A stretch of DNA of 64,000 bases from Deuterostichococcus epilithicus (lineage: Eukaryota > Chlorophyta > Trebouxiophyceae > Prasiolales > Stichococcaceae): the NCBI GenBank assembly GCA_033439295.1, contig JAVTLE010000023.1, positions 3,012,530 to 3,076,529 on the forward strand. The letters run 5' to 3'. The notes beneath the pieces were generated by a model, which ran no database searches, was not told the origin of the DNA, and saw nothing but the letters and a program-made list of their open reading frames with translations. Of this stretch, positions 43,836 through 57,000 are shown piece by piece. The position numbers and the translations under genes were made by a program. Each line of letters starts with the position of its first letter. The stretch's first letter is position 1.

Positions 43836-46800
43836 TCACAGGAAGAGGTTCGACTGCTGCACGTCGTCAACAAAGCCGGCCGGCGCCATCGGCAGCAGCA
43901 CGAGGATGGCTGCGAAGATCAGGGCTGCGGCTGCCACCTACACACACCAGCCAATACCGTCTCAAACATGGCATGGCATGACATGATCATGGCGGATCGT
44001 GGGTTTGTCGTAGCCTGGCATGTGGAGGAGCGCGCGACATCATCACCTTCACAGCACCAGGCAGCAGGAACGAGACCGTTCTCCATGGCATTTCCGAGAG
44101 CAGCCCGAGGTCTTCCAACGCGCCTGGCGGCTGGAGGAGGGCGGCGTGACGCTGTCCTGCAGCACCGCCTCGGGCGAGCGCTGCACGATGAGAATGTACA
44201 ACCCAAAGGGCAGCGCCAGGCTGGAGCCCAGGAAGCCCAGCCCCAGGCCGATGTAGGTGAACAGCGAGGTGATGGACAGTGCCGCCTTGCCAAAGGCGCC
44301 CTGCAGAACATGGTCATGCGGACGTGGTTACAGACGTGATGCCGAATGTAATTTAAGCCATCGGAAGCATTCGAGCGAAGGGTCTGCACTGCGTCTGCAT
44401 TCGGACGGTGCAGCAGTCGAGAGGAGGTTTTAGGCACGATGCGTCTCAGTCGCACAGGGCTGCCAGGATTCCACAGATCTGCGGCAAACAGCCGGTTCAT
44501 GCAAGGGTGCAAGGATAGCCTCCCAGCCGCCGGGGCACACCTGCACAATGCGGCCGCCGTCGATGCTGCCAACCGGCAGCAGGTTGAGCGCCGTCGACAC
44601 GAGGCCCGCCCAGCCGGCCACGGCAAAGGGGTGCACCATCACACTGGACCCGGACATCGCCTTGTCGCCCAGCACCGCCTGCACGTCAGGGAAAGGCCTT
44701 CCTGTTTCGGGCTCTGTTGCGCTCGCCAATGGACTTCATGCTTCGTCTCGAAAGATTCTGTCGTGTCACGCCTTGAAGGCTGCTGCACTGCTGCGAAGTG
44801 CAGGCTTGCATCGGCAGGAGGGTCGGCGACACAGACCCCCGCCGCTGGTGGGCGAGACGGCCGATCGCAGCAGCGCACCTGCATGAGGCTGCCGAGCGCG
44901 AGGCTGCTCTGGAAGAATGGAGTGGGTATGGCGACCAGGCCGTCCTGTAGGCGCGCACATACCATGCGTCAGGATGCGGCAGACCACATCCCAATATTAG
45001 AGCACGATCTGTGCATCGAAACACCCCCGTGCGGCCCTCACCCCCAGCTCTGCATGAGCACAGCTAAGCAGTGCGCTGCGTGCAGCTCCTCGAGGCTTCT
45101 CGGAGGTCCACCTCACCTGGCCGCCGGCTGAGAAGGCGAGGCCCGCCAGAAACAGCGCCGAGGCCACAGCGGCGGCAGCTGCGGGGCCCGCAACCGAGAC
45201 GTCAAATAGGTCTGACCGCTTCTGCACCATCGACTTGAAAGGCGTGACGGCACCGAAGGAGCCGACCGCGCCGTTGGGGATGAAGAACGACGGCCCCATC
45301 TTGACCTGAATGCAGGTGTGCACGCGGTGATCAGAACACGCTGCATCGCTTCGATGTAAAGCTGATGCAGAAGGTGTGCTTTGAACATCCTCTTTCGTGT
45401 GGCTGCATGGCATCAGCATGCACAGTGCGGGTGTGCTATGCTGCAGCTCCAGATTCGGACAGCAAAAGGTTACGGACACTGCCAGTGGAGTCGACCAGCT
45501 GGCCAGGCACATGGGCATGCTTGCTGCAGCAGGCGATGCACTTCCCACTTGGCTTCCTGCTGTGGAAACCCCACCTTGCGCAGGCCGGCGGCGACGCGGT
45601 GCGCCACCTCGTGTGCGACCTGAGTGAGGAACACGCTGACGCTGATGGGCAGCGAGGCCGCCAGGTAGGGCACTGGGTCCCAGCCCTCCAGGCCAGGTGG
45701 CGCCACGTTGGGATCGATCTGGTTGTTGGGGTTGCTCAGCCACTCCACCGTCTCCTGCCATTTCAGAATCACGTTTGGCAACTATTGTTTGACACAGAGG
45801 TGCGGGGGGCAGCCACCTTCAGACTGTGCGTCTTCTCCGCTGTGCGCAGGATGTTGGGACTGCGACATCCATTGGGGCGGCGCCTTAGGTGATTGGAGCA
45901 GGCACAGACGCTTGCTTGCGAAGGGAGCACATTGAGGGCTGAGCTCTCCTCTGCATGCCCAACCAATGGCAGAGCGGCCATCTCACATCAGCCCCCAGGC
46001 AGTAGCGTTGCTTGGTTTCCGGTTCTTACCTTGGGCAGCAGGGAGATGTTGGAGGAGAGACCCAGCTGCAGGCAGGAGCCTGCCGTGAGCAGCGCCAGGG
46101 CGACGGCAAATGCAAATTGCCAGGTGTTGGCCGCTTGTGGCCGGCATGCCGTTCCAATGATCACCTGCTGGCCACAGGCACAGGCTCGGCACGAGGATCG
46201 ATGCTGCTGTGCATACAAGCAACGCTGCACACGCCCCCGGCCACCTTCCCCGGGGTGCTACAATGTGCCTGCTTTATCAAGTGCCACGCTTCACAGGCCG
46301 GATGCGCCAAGCACGAAGTGGCAGGGCAGCCGTGCCTGGAAGGCAAGGCGCGGGCCGCCACGCGGGTCGTCACCCTCCTCTGTGAGGTCTGTAGTCATGA
46401 ACAGCTCGTACTTGTCGCCTGCAGCGGCAATTCAGGTTAACACAGAGCTCCTCAAAACCCCTGCCAAAGCTTGAGACGCGTGGTGCGACGCAGTCGTGAG
46501 CATGCAGATTAGTGCTCAGAAGATCCCATTTCAGGGCCCAGCCTCATGCGCCCTCACCGAAGCGCTGCTGCAAGGTTGTCTGTATGGTCTCAAACAATTG
46601 TTCCCGCGGCATGCGCAGCGTGCCCTGGACATACACGCCGCCAGCATTGCCATTCAGACCCGCCGGCGCAGCTGTGGGGGCCAGATCTGCTATCTGCGTT
46701 GGATAGACATGTCGAATGATCAGGTGCTCCTACTGTCCCATGTGTCGGTCTCAACCACTACGAACAGTTGCATGTTACACCAACGGCAGTACTGCACGCT

Positions 46801-48026
46801 CTATCATGCGCAGCCTGCCCCACCTGAGTGATGTTGGTGACATAGAAGGTGTTTTGTGTGAACACCTCCTTCCGGATGACATCTACGTCCGCCCGATCAA
46901 GCTCTGTGGGCCGCATCATGCTCTCTAGCTCCTCCCGCAGTTTATCCTCTGCGACAGCGTCAACAGCAGCAGTGTGCGATAGGTACAAGCCTTGTGGTTT
47001 CCCTGTCACTCTACACAATCATTCATTAGGCATGGCCGTGTGTTGAGCTGCGAAGTCACATCAATGATGAGGCAGCAAGCGTGACGCACCATCGATGGGG
47101 ATCTCGTTGCTACTGCCTTCCTTCTCGCCCTCCTTCTTCTCAGCCAGCCGCTTGCCCATCTCCACGATTTTGGCCTGCAGACAAATGCGCACAAATGTGC
47201 ACGACCTTTCATGCCGAAAAATGCTTGACGAATTGCAGATTGATTATAGGCTAGACTAAGTCGGCGTTGCAGTGCTGCACTAAATTGTCAGGCACATGTG
47301 TGCTTTGCGGGCTTGCAGGAACCAGGCAGCCTGACAACCCGCAAAGGACTCACTATCTCCGAGTTGAACTTTGGCTTCGCCTCGCCCTTGTCCTCGCCCT
47401 GCTCCCGCTTCTCATCCGCCTGCCGGATCTTGTCCAGCACGCTGGGGCTAATGGAGATGTCGACCGACGATGTCGACCGCATGGCTTCGTCCCGCGCCCG
47501 CTTTGCCTCCGACTTGACCAGCTCTTCATCATCAGCTTTCCTCTGTGTGCGATGCGAATGCGGCATGAGGAGCACTCGCACCATCACACATCGTGCAGCT
47601 GCTGCCCAGCCGAAGTGCTGAGCATACTGTGCATGGCTGGTGTCCTAGAAGGTGATGATGCATGATGATGCATGTCTGTTCCAGCTACAACAAGCACCCC
47701 ACCTTCTTCTTCTCCTCCTCCTCTGGATCGATGCCCAGCAGCGCATCGAGTCCGGACAGCGTGTTTTTTATGCGGTCCTGCACCGGCGTCTCGCTGCTGT
47801 CATCACCGCTGGCGCGGGACCGCAGCCGCGCGACTCTGCTCCGCTGGCTGCCGCAGAAGGGCAACCGCCGTTGCAGCTTGCAGGCCGCGCCGCATAGCGC
47901 CGATCTGCTGGCGCGGCTGCGGTCTGCAATTAGCGAAGCTGCTGTATCGCTGCAGCGGGTCGCGGGACTGTGAAGGCAGCATGTGCCAGGTGCTGCAGTG
48001 CTGCTCGCCAGCAGGCGCGCGTGCAT
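43836..48026 (-). CDS. EGY-type plastid site-2 metalloprotease (M50)
   Basis: A homologue of plant EGY1/EGY2, intramembrane zinc proteases of the chloroplast. The start at 48026 gives a leader MHARLLASSTAAPGTCCLHS; an upstream in-frame ATG lies at 48071. The soluble N-terminal part has DALLGIDPEEEEKKK, DISISPSVLDKIRQADEKRE (near 47450), RADVDVIRKEVFTQNTFYVT (near 46880) and VYVQGTLRMPREQLFETIQT with LQQRFGEGA (46650-46550). Membrane part: QFAFAVALALLTAGSCLQLG (near 46100), ASLPISVSVFLTQVAHEVAH (HEVAH fits HExxH, 45613-45599), FIPNGAVGSFGAVTPFKSM (near 45260), AGPAAAAAVASALFLAGLAF, HPFAVAGWAGLVSTALNLLP then VGSIDGGR (NxxPxxxxDG motif, about 44590-44550), YIGLGLGFLGSSLALPFG and VAAAALIFAAILVLLPMAP. 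TGA at 43838-43836. Zinc ligands and topology match the family. The region just after the GLYILIVQRS segment is less certain. Confidence 0.9.
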
Positions 48027-48527
48027 GACGGTGCGAGCTCTTGGTGCTGCTCGATGGAATGAGGGCCCCAAATAAAGACTGCAGTGCGCTTAGGGCAGCA
48101 GCTGGGGCGCCCGACACGTCACAGACGGCAACCAAACTTGCTTGATTCTCAAGATCGATGCAGCAAGTCGTGCAACCTGGACAGCGTGCTGAGATGAACT
48201 TCAAAAGCACACAGAGCCAGCGAACCTTGCGTTGCGCACGAGATATGAGCTCTGCACCTCTGTGCGCGCCACCGAGATACTCTATTAGCAATTCTCGATT
48301 GGGAACCTGGGACAGAGTTAGGACTGTCGTGTAACAGGCTTAACTGCTGACGTCTGGCAGTGGCAGTGCAAGGGCACCGTGACGGGCCGGTCACAGAGTA
48401 GCGCTTACCGTGAACCTGAGGTGGCCAGTTTTCGCCAAGTCAAGTGCGCTTACGGGGTGGACTGCAGCGCGCTCGGCCGGGACAGCGTTGTGCGCGAATA
48501 CATCGCTCCGCCACAGGCAGAGTCATC
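48027..48527. promoter_or_regulatory. Head-to-head spacer, EGY / LolA-like gene
   Basis: About 500 bases between divergent start codons, expected to hold two promoters and 5' UTRs. No TATA box or known box stands out. Confidence 0.35.
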
Positions 48528-51500
48528 ATGGCACGCCGGGGGGCCGCTTTGGTCGCGGCTGCCCTGGCTGGCCTGCTGCTGGTGTCTGGAGCCGCATGCG
48601 TCCCGCACAGGCGACTGAGGGCGGATGATCCGGAGCTTACGACGGACCCGGCGGACAGACCTCTGTTCTCAGTGGTGAGTGTCGCCCTCTGCGTGGCTGT
48701 GGCTGCGCTCAAGACTGGTCAGAGACAGTACAGCTGCCCTTGAACAGCCCACGCAGCTGAAGACCGGCTGCGCGGCCGCGACTCTGTGCCTGCAGTACTG
48801 CCTGCGCCACGGGACGCTCCTTGAAATTCGCCAGGGCGGTCATGTTGCGCGCGAGCGTTCAGATCGACACCAAAGGCATGATTTGGTCTGTGAAGGCTCA
48901 GCAGTCCTTGTCGTCCCGCCTCCGGAGCCGTACACAGAACTCTTTGCCAGCTAGAAGGCCACTTGGTGCTGCAGAGCCAGAGCAGCGCCGGCTCAAGGAC
49001 ATGCTCGCTTATCAAATAAGTAACGAGGGTGTCACACCCCTCGGCCGCCACGCTGCTCGAGGCTGCCTAGAGGTTCTTCATCAGCCTGCTGCGCCGGTTG
49101 CCGTCGCTGCGGACTCCTGTCTCCGTGCAAGTTGTCGTTGCAGCAGCACCGAGCAGCAGCAGATGTTCGACACTGCGGATGCATATTGTCATCCTTGCAG
49201 CAGAAGTGGCCAGACGTGCAGAGCCATCATTCGTGGCGCATGGCGGCACTGGAGGTCGGCCTGGCCAAAATGCAGCGGCAAGACGACCGGGCAGGCAGCG
49301 GCAGACTTCGTCCGTCGGTGCCAGCCGCAGGCACAGCCGCACAGCGTGCGTGCGGCGCTACCTCCGCAGCACGAGGCTGGGTACACTTCGGTCCTACCAC
49401 GGACTACGGCAGCTGTGTCTCCAATAGATCGACCTCCAGCACCATTGAACCTGGGCGGCTGCCGCACGTGCAGGTGACGTCATGTCCGGCACACATGCAA
49501 GCGGATGCGACGCTGAAACAGCTGTACAAGGGCGCCGGTTTCGACGTGGTGGACCTCACAGCCACCATCGAGATGACGCAGGAGGCGACGTACGCCAACA
49601 ACTTCCGCGACAGCGACCCCACCACCTGGTGTGGCGCCGCTCCCACTCCGCCATGGCTGGACTGGATGCCATGGATGCAGCCATGAATCGCCTCTCAGAT
49701 CGTTTTGAGATCCTTTTGAGATCCTGTGGTGTACTGACAGGCCTGCCCATGTCACACGCTCACCTGGCCCGCTCACTTGCCCTTCAACCCCCAAGTGCTG
49801 CACCTGCTGCCCTGCAGGGCGCCAGGGGAAACGCGGCTGAACTACACGGTGGAGGTCAGCCCGCATGGCGGCAAGCTGCCCAAGCAGCTCATCGCGCGCC
49901 TGCACACCGGGGTGCGATCCGCACTCGCAGATCTCCACCGGATTGGGATGTTCCATGCTGCACATCGGCTCGACGCTTGCCCTGCCGCTGGCGCGCTACG
50001 CCGGCGCAGCCGCAGCCTTGGGAGCCTGATTCGTTTCTGGCTACTACAGGCATTGCACACCTGGGCTTTCTGAACCCTAGCTGCTCCACGTTCACCATGG
50101 ACTGGTTCACCATGCGACTGACGGTTTGTCCCTCTCCCCCATGTGCGCAGTCGTGCTTCAGCCCGCTGGATTCAGACACGGTGTACCTGACGGAGGCAGG
50201 CAACGCCACTTCAGACGTGGAGGCCGTCCTCAACCTGGACCCCGTCAAACACACTGGAGTGCGCACATGGGAGTGGTCAACGGATTCAAGTCTGTTGCTA
50301 CTAAGATGGGGTTGCTTTGCGGGATCGAGCTGTGTCCAAGAGGACGCGCTGGATGCGTGTCAGAGTGTCCAGAGGTCAGGGCCCGTGTCATGCTTCGCCG
50401 GCGCCCGGATGCTGAAAGTCCCTCATGCTGCACCATATACGACGGCGTCGCCAGCCAGGGCGTCACCACATTGGACGTGGAGCCTGGGCGTCGTTGCTGA
50501 TTCACCTGTTTCGTTTCTGCGCGCAGAGCTCCAGCACACTGAAGGACTATCTGATTGACTACGACAAGACACAGGCCTTTGTCGTGTATGACGGCAACAC
50601 GCAGGTGCGGCAACATGCTTATATGCACATGAACGTTTGGAAATGCTGATGCCAGCGGCCGATCCACGCATTGATACATCTGGTAGCAACTTCAACACCC
50701 CGCTTTGCACTGGCATGAGCCGGGTTGTTGTCACTCCCAGGTGGCGTGCTGCGATCTTATCCCGCCGTTCCCAGACTTCCCCACCGAGTGGATGGCCACC
50801 GTCGAGGCCAACATCGTCAACCAAGGGTACACCTACGTCCAGCGGGAGACGTACTCTGAGGCGCACGTAAGTAATCCTCTCTCAATCCCAATGCAAGCTC
50901 CGCTTGCGTAATGCCTGTTGGGGTGTCTGCCTCCGTTCCTCCTTGTTTTTGAGCTTGTTTTTGAGCTTGCTGTCGTGCCCGGCGCGATGCGGCGCAGCAC
51001 AATCGCGATACTGCAGGTTCAGAGCCATGCAGTAGACATTCCGATTGCCTGTTGCAACAGTGCAACAATTGCCAACGCCTTGCTGGAGCTGTGCAGATAG
51101 CCGTGTGAGATGCGCCGCTCACGCTCTGCTGTGCCCTGATCCCGTGCAGAACAAAGTGCGCGTGGACCTGCACTCGGACGACGCGGACATCGTCATGATC
51201 CAGGACTACGCCGCGAAGAAGACCACCATCATCTACCCTGCCAACACCACCTTCCCCCACGGGGTCTGCGCGGTGCGCAGAAGCCTCCCCCGATCTAGGC
51301 AGAACCTCGCTTGATGCCCCCCTGTTTGACGCCCCTTTTCCGCTGGCGGATCGGGCCGCGCACTCTGCGGGCGGAGGGCGGCCATGCTTTACCGCCGCTG
51401 CATATATGAACTCTCAGGTTTCATGAACCATGATTCTCCACATGAACCCTCAACACTGACATCCCAGCCGTGCTGCGCCGCCTGCCGCATGCTGCTGCCT

Positions 51501-53074
51501 TCTGGCCAAACCCGCTTGCCGCCGTCTTCTGACCTGTCGGCGCCACCTCTGGTGCGCAGCAACGGGACTTCATCCCCTCCATGTCCAACTTCGTGGACGA
51601 CGAGGAGGGCTCCGTCTACGGCACAGGCAACTTCCTCATGTTCGAGGGGCACAACGGCACGGGCGCCAACGCGAAGCCGGCGTTCGAGCCGGGTCATGTC
51701 AAAGTGCGGGGCATCCCGTGCGAGGCCTGGTACCGCAAGATCGAGTCCGCCGCCAGCAACTCCTCCTTCGATGTGCAGTTCTTCTTCCCGGTCAACGGCT
51801 GGCTGGTCGCCCGCGAGAACTACCACAGGTGCTCCCCGGTCCCTGCTCGCAGCACCGCGCCTCCCCAGCCACTGTTCTGCCAGCGCCCAACAGTTGCAAG
51901 CCCCTCAACATCGTGCAGCATTCCTGCCTTCAAACTCCGCCCCACGGTGCACCGCTTTTGACGGGCGTCGCTCCCTGCATGACCCCACAGAATGTGGGCC
52001 CTGATGGAACCGCATGTAGACGGGATGTAATCAGGAAGGACTTTAAAGGTGGGACAAAAGCCACAAACTCCTGGACATCCTCTCCTTTTGTGCAGGATGC
52101 TGAAGCAGATCAGCGTGGTAGGCACTATGGACGGGGAGGAGGTGAACCACCTGTACTCGTACATCAACTTCCGGCCTTACATCGCGCCCGACGGCGTCTT
52201 TGACGTGTGCGCCATCGCGCCGAAAGGGGCCAACTGCGACTGCGCCGGCAAGAAGGTGCGTCCTCCTGGCTGCAAAATCTTTCCCGTTGCTGAGCACCTC
52301 ACGCCTACAGCTGTACCCCTTTGCGTGCGTGTGCCCAAGCTGCTCTTTCGGACCTCCCATCTGGCATCCGTAAGTCTCTCGCGCCGCATGCGCGCCTGCT
52401 GCGCTGCTGCCGTGCCGTCTCGTTTCGTCCCCGTCCCCACCCTGTAGCACGACTCCCAAGCTCAGACTCCGAAGCTCAGGTTGCTGATGGCTTGGGCGTG
52501 CAGGCGGCCACACAGGCGCAGGTGGATAACGTGATCACCTTTGACGAGAACGGCGAGAGCGTCTCGGTCACCGAGATCCCGGCTGCCACTGTCAAGGCCA
52601 ACACCGACTCGTCAGACTGCCCGGCCAACGACGAGTTCACTGGTGCGCGCGCGGGACAGGCTTGCCCCCCACCCCCCCGGCTGGAGTCTGTGGGTCTGTG
52701 CTGTCCTGCAATCCTCAACGAAGCACACGTCCAGCGCCCTTTCCAGGTGTCCGCAACGCCCATCTCATCTGTCAAACCGCGCGCACACTGTCAACTGCGC
52801 ACACACGCGCGTCTGTTCTGCAATGGCATGCGCCCCTGCGCAGTGCTGCACGCACACCGAGCCCTGTTGCGCTGTTCCGACTGCAGACGAGCAGAAGCGG
52901 TGGTACGGCATGTGGGCGGCCGTCGGCTTTGCAATCGGCATCTTCGTCGCGTGGCTGGGCTCTGTTGTCTGGTACCGCTCCGTGGTGGGCGTGCGCGGCG
53001 GCGACCGCATGGGCCACACGAAGATGCGCGAGCGGCCCTTCATCATTGGGCGCCAGCCGTCCAGCTACATCTAG
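48528..53074 (+). CDS. Type I membrane glycoprotein with LolA-like traits
   Basis: A secretory-pathway protein resembling the uncharacterised eukaryotic proteins with LolA-like domains; I hold this family call loosely. Exon 1 (48528-48674) encodes a clear signal peptide (RRGAALVAAALAGLLLVSGA). Later exons read VQIDTKGMIWSVK (near 48860), LKQLYKGAGFDVVDLTATIE (49510), LNYTVEVSPHGGKLPKQLIA (49840), SPLDSDTVYLTEAGNATSD (50165), LKDYLIDYDKTQAFVVYDG (50537), CDLIPPFPDFPTEWMATVEA with NIVNQGYTYVQRETYSEAH (50750-50865), NKVRVDLHSDDADIVMIQDY (51150), FIPSMSNFVDDEEG with VRGIPCEAWYRKI and VQFFFPVNGWLV (51570-51810), LYSYINFRPYIAPDGVFDVC (52150) and VDNVITFDENGESVSVTEIP (52520). Near 52910-52980 is one membrane helix (WAAVGFAIGIFVAWLGSVVW) and a short basic tail, with TAG at 53072-53074. 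NxT/S sites and Cys residues fit a lumenal or extracellular domain. Confidence 0.7.
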
Positions 53075-54004
53075 GCGACAGTATGACAGCTGGCGCTGGA
53101 GTCCGCTGCCGGCGTCGCTTACAGCCAGGCATGACTGCTCAGCCGGGCGCCCGGTGGTGGTGGAGCGGCTGGATCCTCCTCCGTCGCACCTTTGCACAGC
53201 CGCAGAATGACTGGTCACTCGTGATGTGAAGAACCAGAGAGAAGGGGGGGTTNTGGCGAGCCGCTTCACGGCGCTGCCGCAATTACGTCAGGACTTTCTT
53301 ATATGTGCACTGATTCGTTTGGCACCGTCCGCCGGCCTGCGTGCCGTGCGTAGCGACAGACACTGCAGCAGCTCGATCGATGACAGCCCACTTCATTCCA
53401 TGACATTGGCATCCCTTGCTGCTGCCGACATTTGCCTTTTGGCTTCTGGTTGATGACGACACGTCGCGGGAGACCGCAGGGCATGCAACAAATGCCGCCA
53501 GGGTTGCTGCAAGTTGCTGGTCATTCCGAGATGGCGAGTGCGCTTCGCCCTGTCTAGTTGCTGACTTTCTTGACAGACGCTTGGAGCACTGGCTTGTGAA
53601 AGAAGTACCAAGTAAGTATTATAACCCCTAGTTGGCCTCCAGTGACGGCAGCGGCAGCGCAAGGCCCTCCTGGTCTTGCCTGCACTCTCCAGCAGAGCGC
53701 AAGCAACAGGACGATTACTAATCAGAGTATTGAAGGTCTTGTTTTGCGAGAGTACTGACAAGAGTGTTTCAGGCTTGCACACAGTTCCTGAATCGCCATC
53801 GACTCCATGTCGCATTGGGGCGTCCCAGCAGCAAACGAATTTGCGACAAAACAGATACAATATCAGCGGCATCTTGGCGCTCAAACATTTTGCAGGTCTA
53901 CCGGCATATTCTTGTTGGGAGCCGCTATCTGCCCTCCAAAACCCTGCATCTTGAAATGCCACAGGCTATAGGCAGCCTTCGAATCGGACTGCCGTGCATT
54001 GCCA
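53075..54004. other. Convergent spacer, LolA-like / At5g03900-like
   Basis: About 930 bases between two stop codons. It contains one ambiguous base (N) at 53253 after a run of G. Open frames on both strands lack family similarity. Nothing else recognised. Confidence 0.45.
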
Positions 54005-57000
54005 TCACCCGCGCGTTTTGTCGCGGGACTGCTGCTTCAGCCGCTTGTCGAAGTCCTGGAAAACACGGGGGAGGAATAAGCGGAGGAAAAACAAGCTGCA
54101 TCGGGGGAGGTGCTTGCCAAGCCGACGCAGGCACGAACGCTTCATGCGGGCGAATGCGCGAGGCCAGTGGTAGTTGTGCTCTGCCACAACTTCTAGGGTT
54201 TTAACAGGGTTCCCACCTCCATCTCCCAGTCCAGGCCGGCAGCCTGGCCGCCGGACTGCCGCTGGTCTGAGAAGCTGCGGTCTGACCGGTATGCGATGTC
54301 CTGCAGCAGCCACAAGCAGAAGGCTTGCATCAACAACGCCCCGCAAAGCTGCCAGGGGAATGGAATGCGAGCAGACACAGAGTCCGTCCAGCAGCAGCCC
54401 TGCAGCTGTGCGGCGCGTTGGCAGCTGCCCGCAAAACTGCCGCACTTTGCAGGGCTGGACGGCCTTGCATCAGTGGCAAACAGGGCTGTTGCAGGATCCA
54501 CCAGGAAGGCTGCCCACAAGGAAAAAGAGGAATGCAATGCTGAGGCGACCGGCTCCTCCCAGCATGGCAGCCAACACAGAGGGTCGCTGGGCGCTGCGCA
54601 AACACGGATGAGCGTTCCCAAATCCCCCGCGCAAACACGGATGAGCTTTCCCAAAACCCCGAATGCAAATTCCGAGACCCTGGACACACCCGCTCGGAGA
54701 TGACGCGCTGCGACGCCCGGCCCAGCTGCCGTGCCGCGCCAATCTTGGCAGCCAGCGCGGGCCGCGGCGCGCCCAGCACCGCCGCCGCCTGCCGCCGGTC
54801 GGCGTTCTCACGCTCGATCTTGGCGTTGCGCGACTTGTTGCGCAGCCAGCGCACCAGCGGGATTGCGAAGAAGCCGACCGCGTACGCCTGCACCCCGGAA
54901 CGAGGGCGGGTTTTCGGGTTGGGGACATGGCTCGCCTTGGGACGGCACAGCTTTCTTAGGGCTGGATTGCAGTGGGAAGTCGGCGACAACTTGTGGCCAG
55001 GAATGGGTCAGGCCTGGCAGGGCCGCGCCGCAGCCCCTGCCAGCGCAACTCCGCGCAGGCTGGGCAGGCGACACGGTGCGGCACTCCGCGGCGTTCTGTG
55101 ATGCCGCAGTGGCCATGTTGTACATGCGGCAAGACGTGTGCGCACACGCGCCATCTCATCGAGAAGCACAGAGGCTTAGAGACGCAAATGGGGAGTGGAG
55201 GGAAGAGGAGGAGGGGGGACGGGGCCCAGAATGGGCACCTGCAGAAAGGGCATGGCGCCTGCGACGAAGCCCAGGGAGCTGTTGGCGAGCGCGTACTTGA
55301 TGGACGCGTCCCGCAGCAGCGACGACAGCCACGTCACGCCCACCAGATTGGCCGCGCCCTGCCAGGAGACAGCGGGAGGAGGCAAGTCAGCTGCAGTCCC
55401 GAGGCGTGCTGCAGACTCGGCAGCAAGACCACGCCGCGGCTGCTTGGCGTGTGTGTGATGGCAAGTGCGCCGGACAAGAGCTACTCTGCAGTGTGTGTAC
55501 GAGCAGTGCCAGTGTGCGCCATGCGCCAGCGCGTCGAGACACATCCACACTGTAACGCCTGTCCCAGCCCATTTAAACGAACGTGATGTGGCAAGGGGAG
55601 CGATGGTGAGGTTTGGGGCTCATCGAGGGTTGAGATTTCGACCGCGCACCAGGGCGACGGTGCCGGCGCGCTGGCCGTCGTCCGCATCGGTCTGCCGCCA
55701 CTCCTCCTTCGTTAGTAGCCGCTCAACCACGCCCCGCGACTGCATCATAGCTTTCCTCGTGAGCGTGGAGAACACCGTTCGCCATATGAAAATTTCCACG
55801 AGACAAGAGAGACCAGCAACTTGTGCGAGCGCCCTTGGTAAATGTCAACTTCACAAACATTGGGCGTGCTTGCTTGCCTCCTGCCACAGGATTTGGCAAG
55901 GAGCAGGATTTGGCAAGGAAAGGGCGTCCAGCAGACACCGCCGCACAGCGCACTGAGCAGGCGCAATCGCCGGCATGTCCACACGAGCTGCACAGAGCAT
56001 GCTGCGGGGTCTCACATTGGCGGCGCCGCCGGTGCGCTGCAGCTCTGGGAACACATACAGCAGGTTGCCGTTGTCGTCCACCTGCAAGAGCCAAGAATGC
56101 AGAAAACAGTTGAGAGCTGATAATCACCAAACCTGCAGATGGTGTGACGACGAGATGTAATCTGATTTCTGTCAGGCGCCCCTTCCAGCTCCCAGCACCA
56201 GCTCACAGACAGTAGTGTTGCAGGCGGCTGTTTGCAAGGAACTCCGTCTGCCTTGCTGTGCACACCGCACGTGTCATGCTGACGAGTGCCTATTACGACG
56301 CATTGCCAGGCACGCACATGGAAGCTGCAGGTGCGCCACCTACCTCGGGGTGGCCGGAAAACTTGAGGAGCGCCGGCACGACATAGCCCTCATCCTCCGG
56401 CTGCGCGCCGCCCTGCCGCCAGAGACGCAGACCTCAGCTCATGTGAAACTGCAACTCCCATCCAGTCAATGATGGTCCGTGGGCTGTCCCGTGATGCTCG
56501 ACAGATCATCACAGCGCTGCCGTCCTGTCGACCACAACGCAGCCCGGCTGACTGGAGCAGATGCCAGCGCTGCGCGGCTTGCACATGCACGAGGCATATT
56601 AGGCCAAGTGCTGCGCATGATGCTGCCTGACTACGGCAGAGGATGATGCGGCCTGATTACTTGAGGGGCAAATCATGTGGACCGCAGAGGCGGCAATTAT
56701 TGCTGTCACTCACCTCTGGCAGGTCCAGATACGGCGCCATCTCCTCCGCGGTGACCACGCCGCCCTTGGCCGCGATGATGCGCCCCAGCTGCATGCACAG
56801 AATGTATAATGAGCATCAGCCGAAAGCAGTCGTACTGCAGGATCGAATGCCTGCCGCCGCAGAGGGCCCCTGGAGCTGCCTAACACCAACGACTGCCGCG
56901 CTGCGCTGTGGCACCGCCCACAGTTGTATGTGGACAGAAGGTCAGGGCAGCAGGGAAACCAAGAGGAGTGCAGCAGGGCAGCGGGCAGATGCGGCGCACC

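Noticed and set aside
53253-53253. Single N in the sequence as a biological feature
   Set aside because: It follows a homopolymer run of G and is best read as an unresolved base call in a non-coding spacer.
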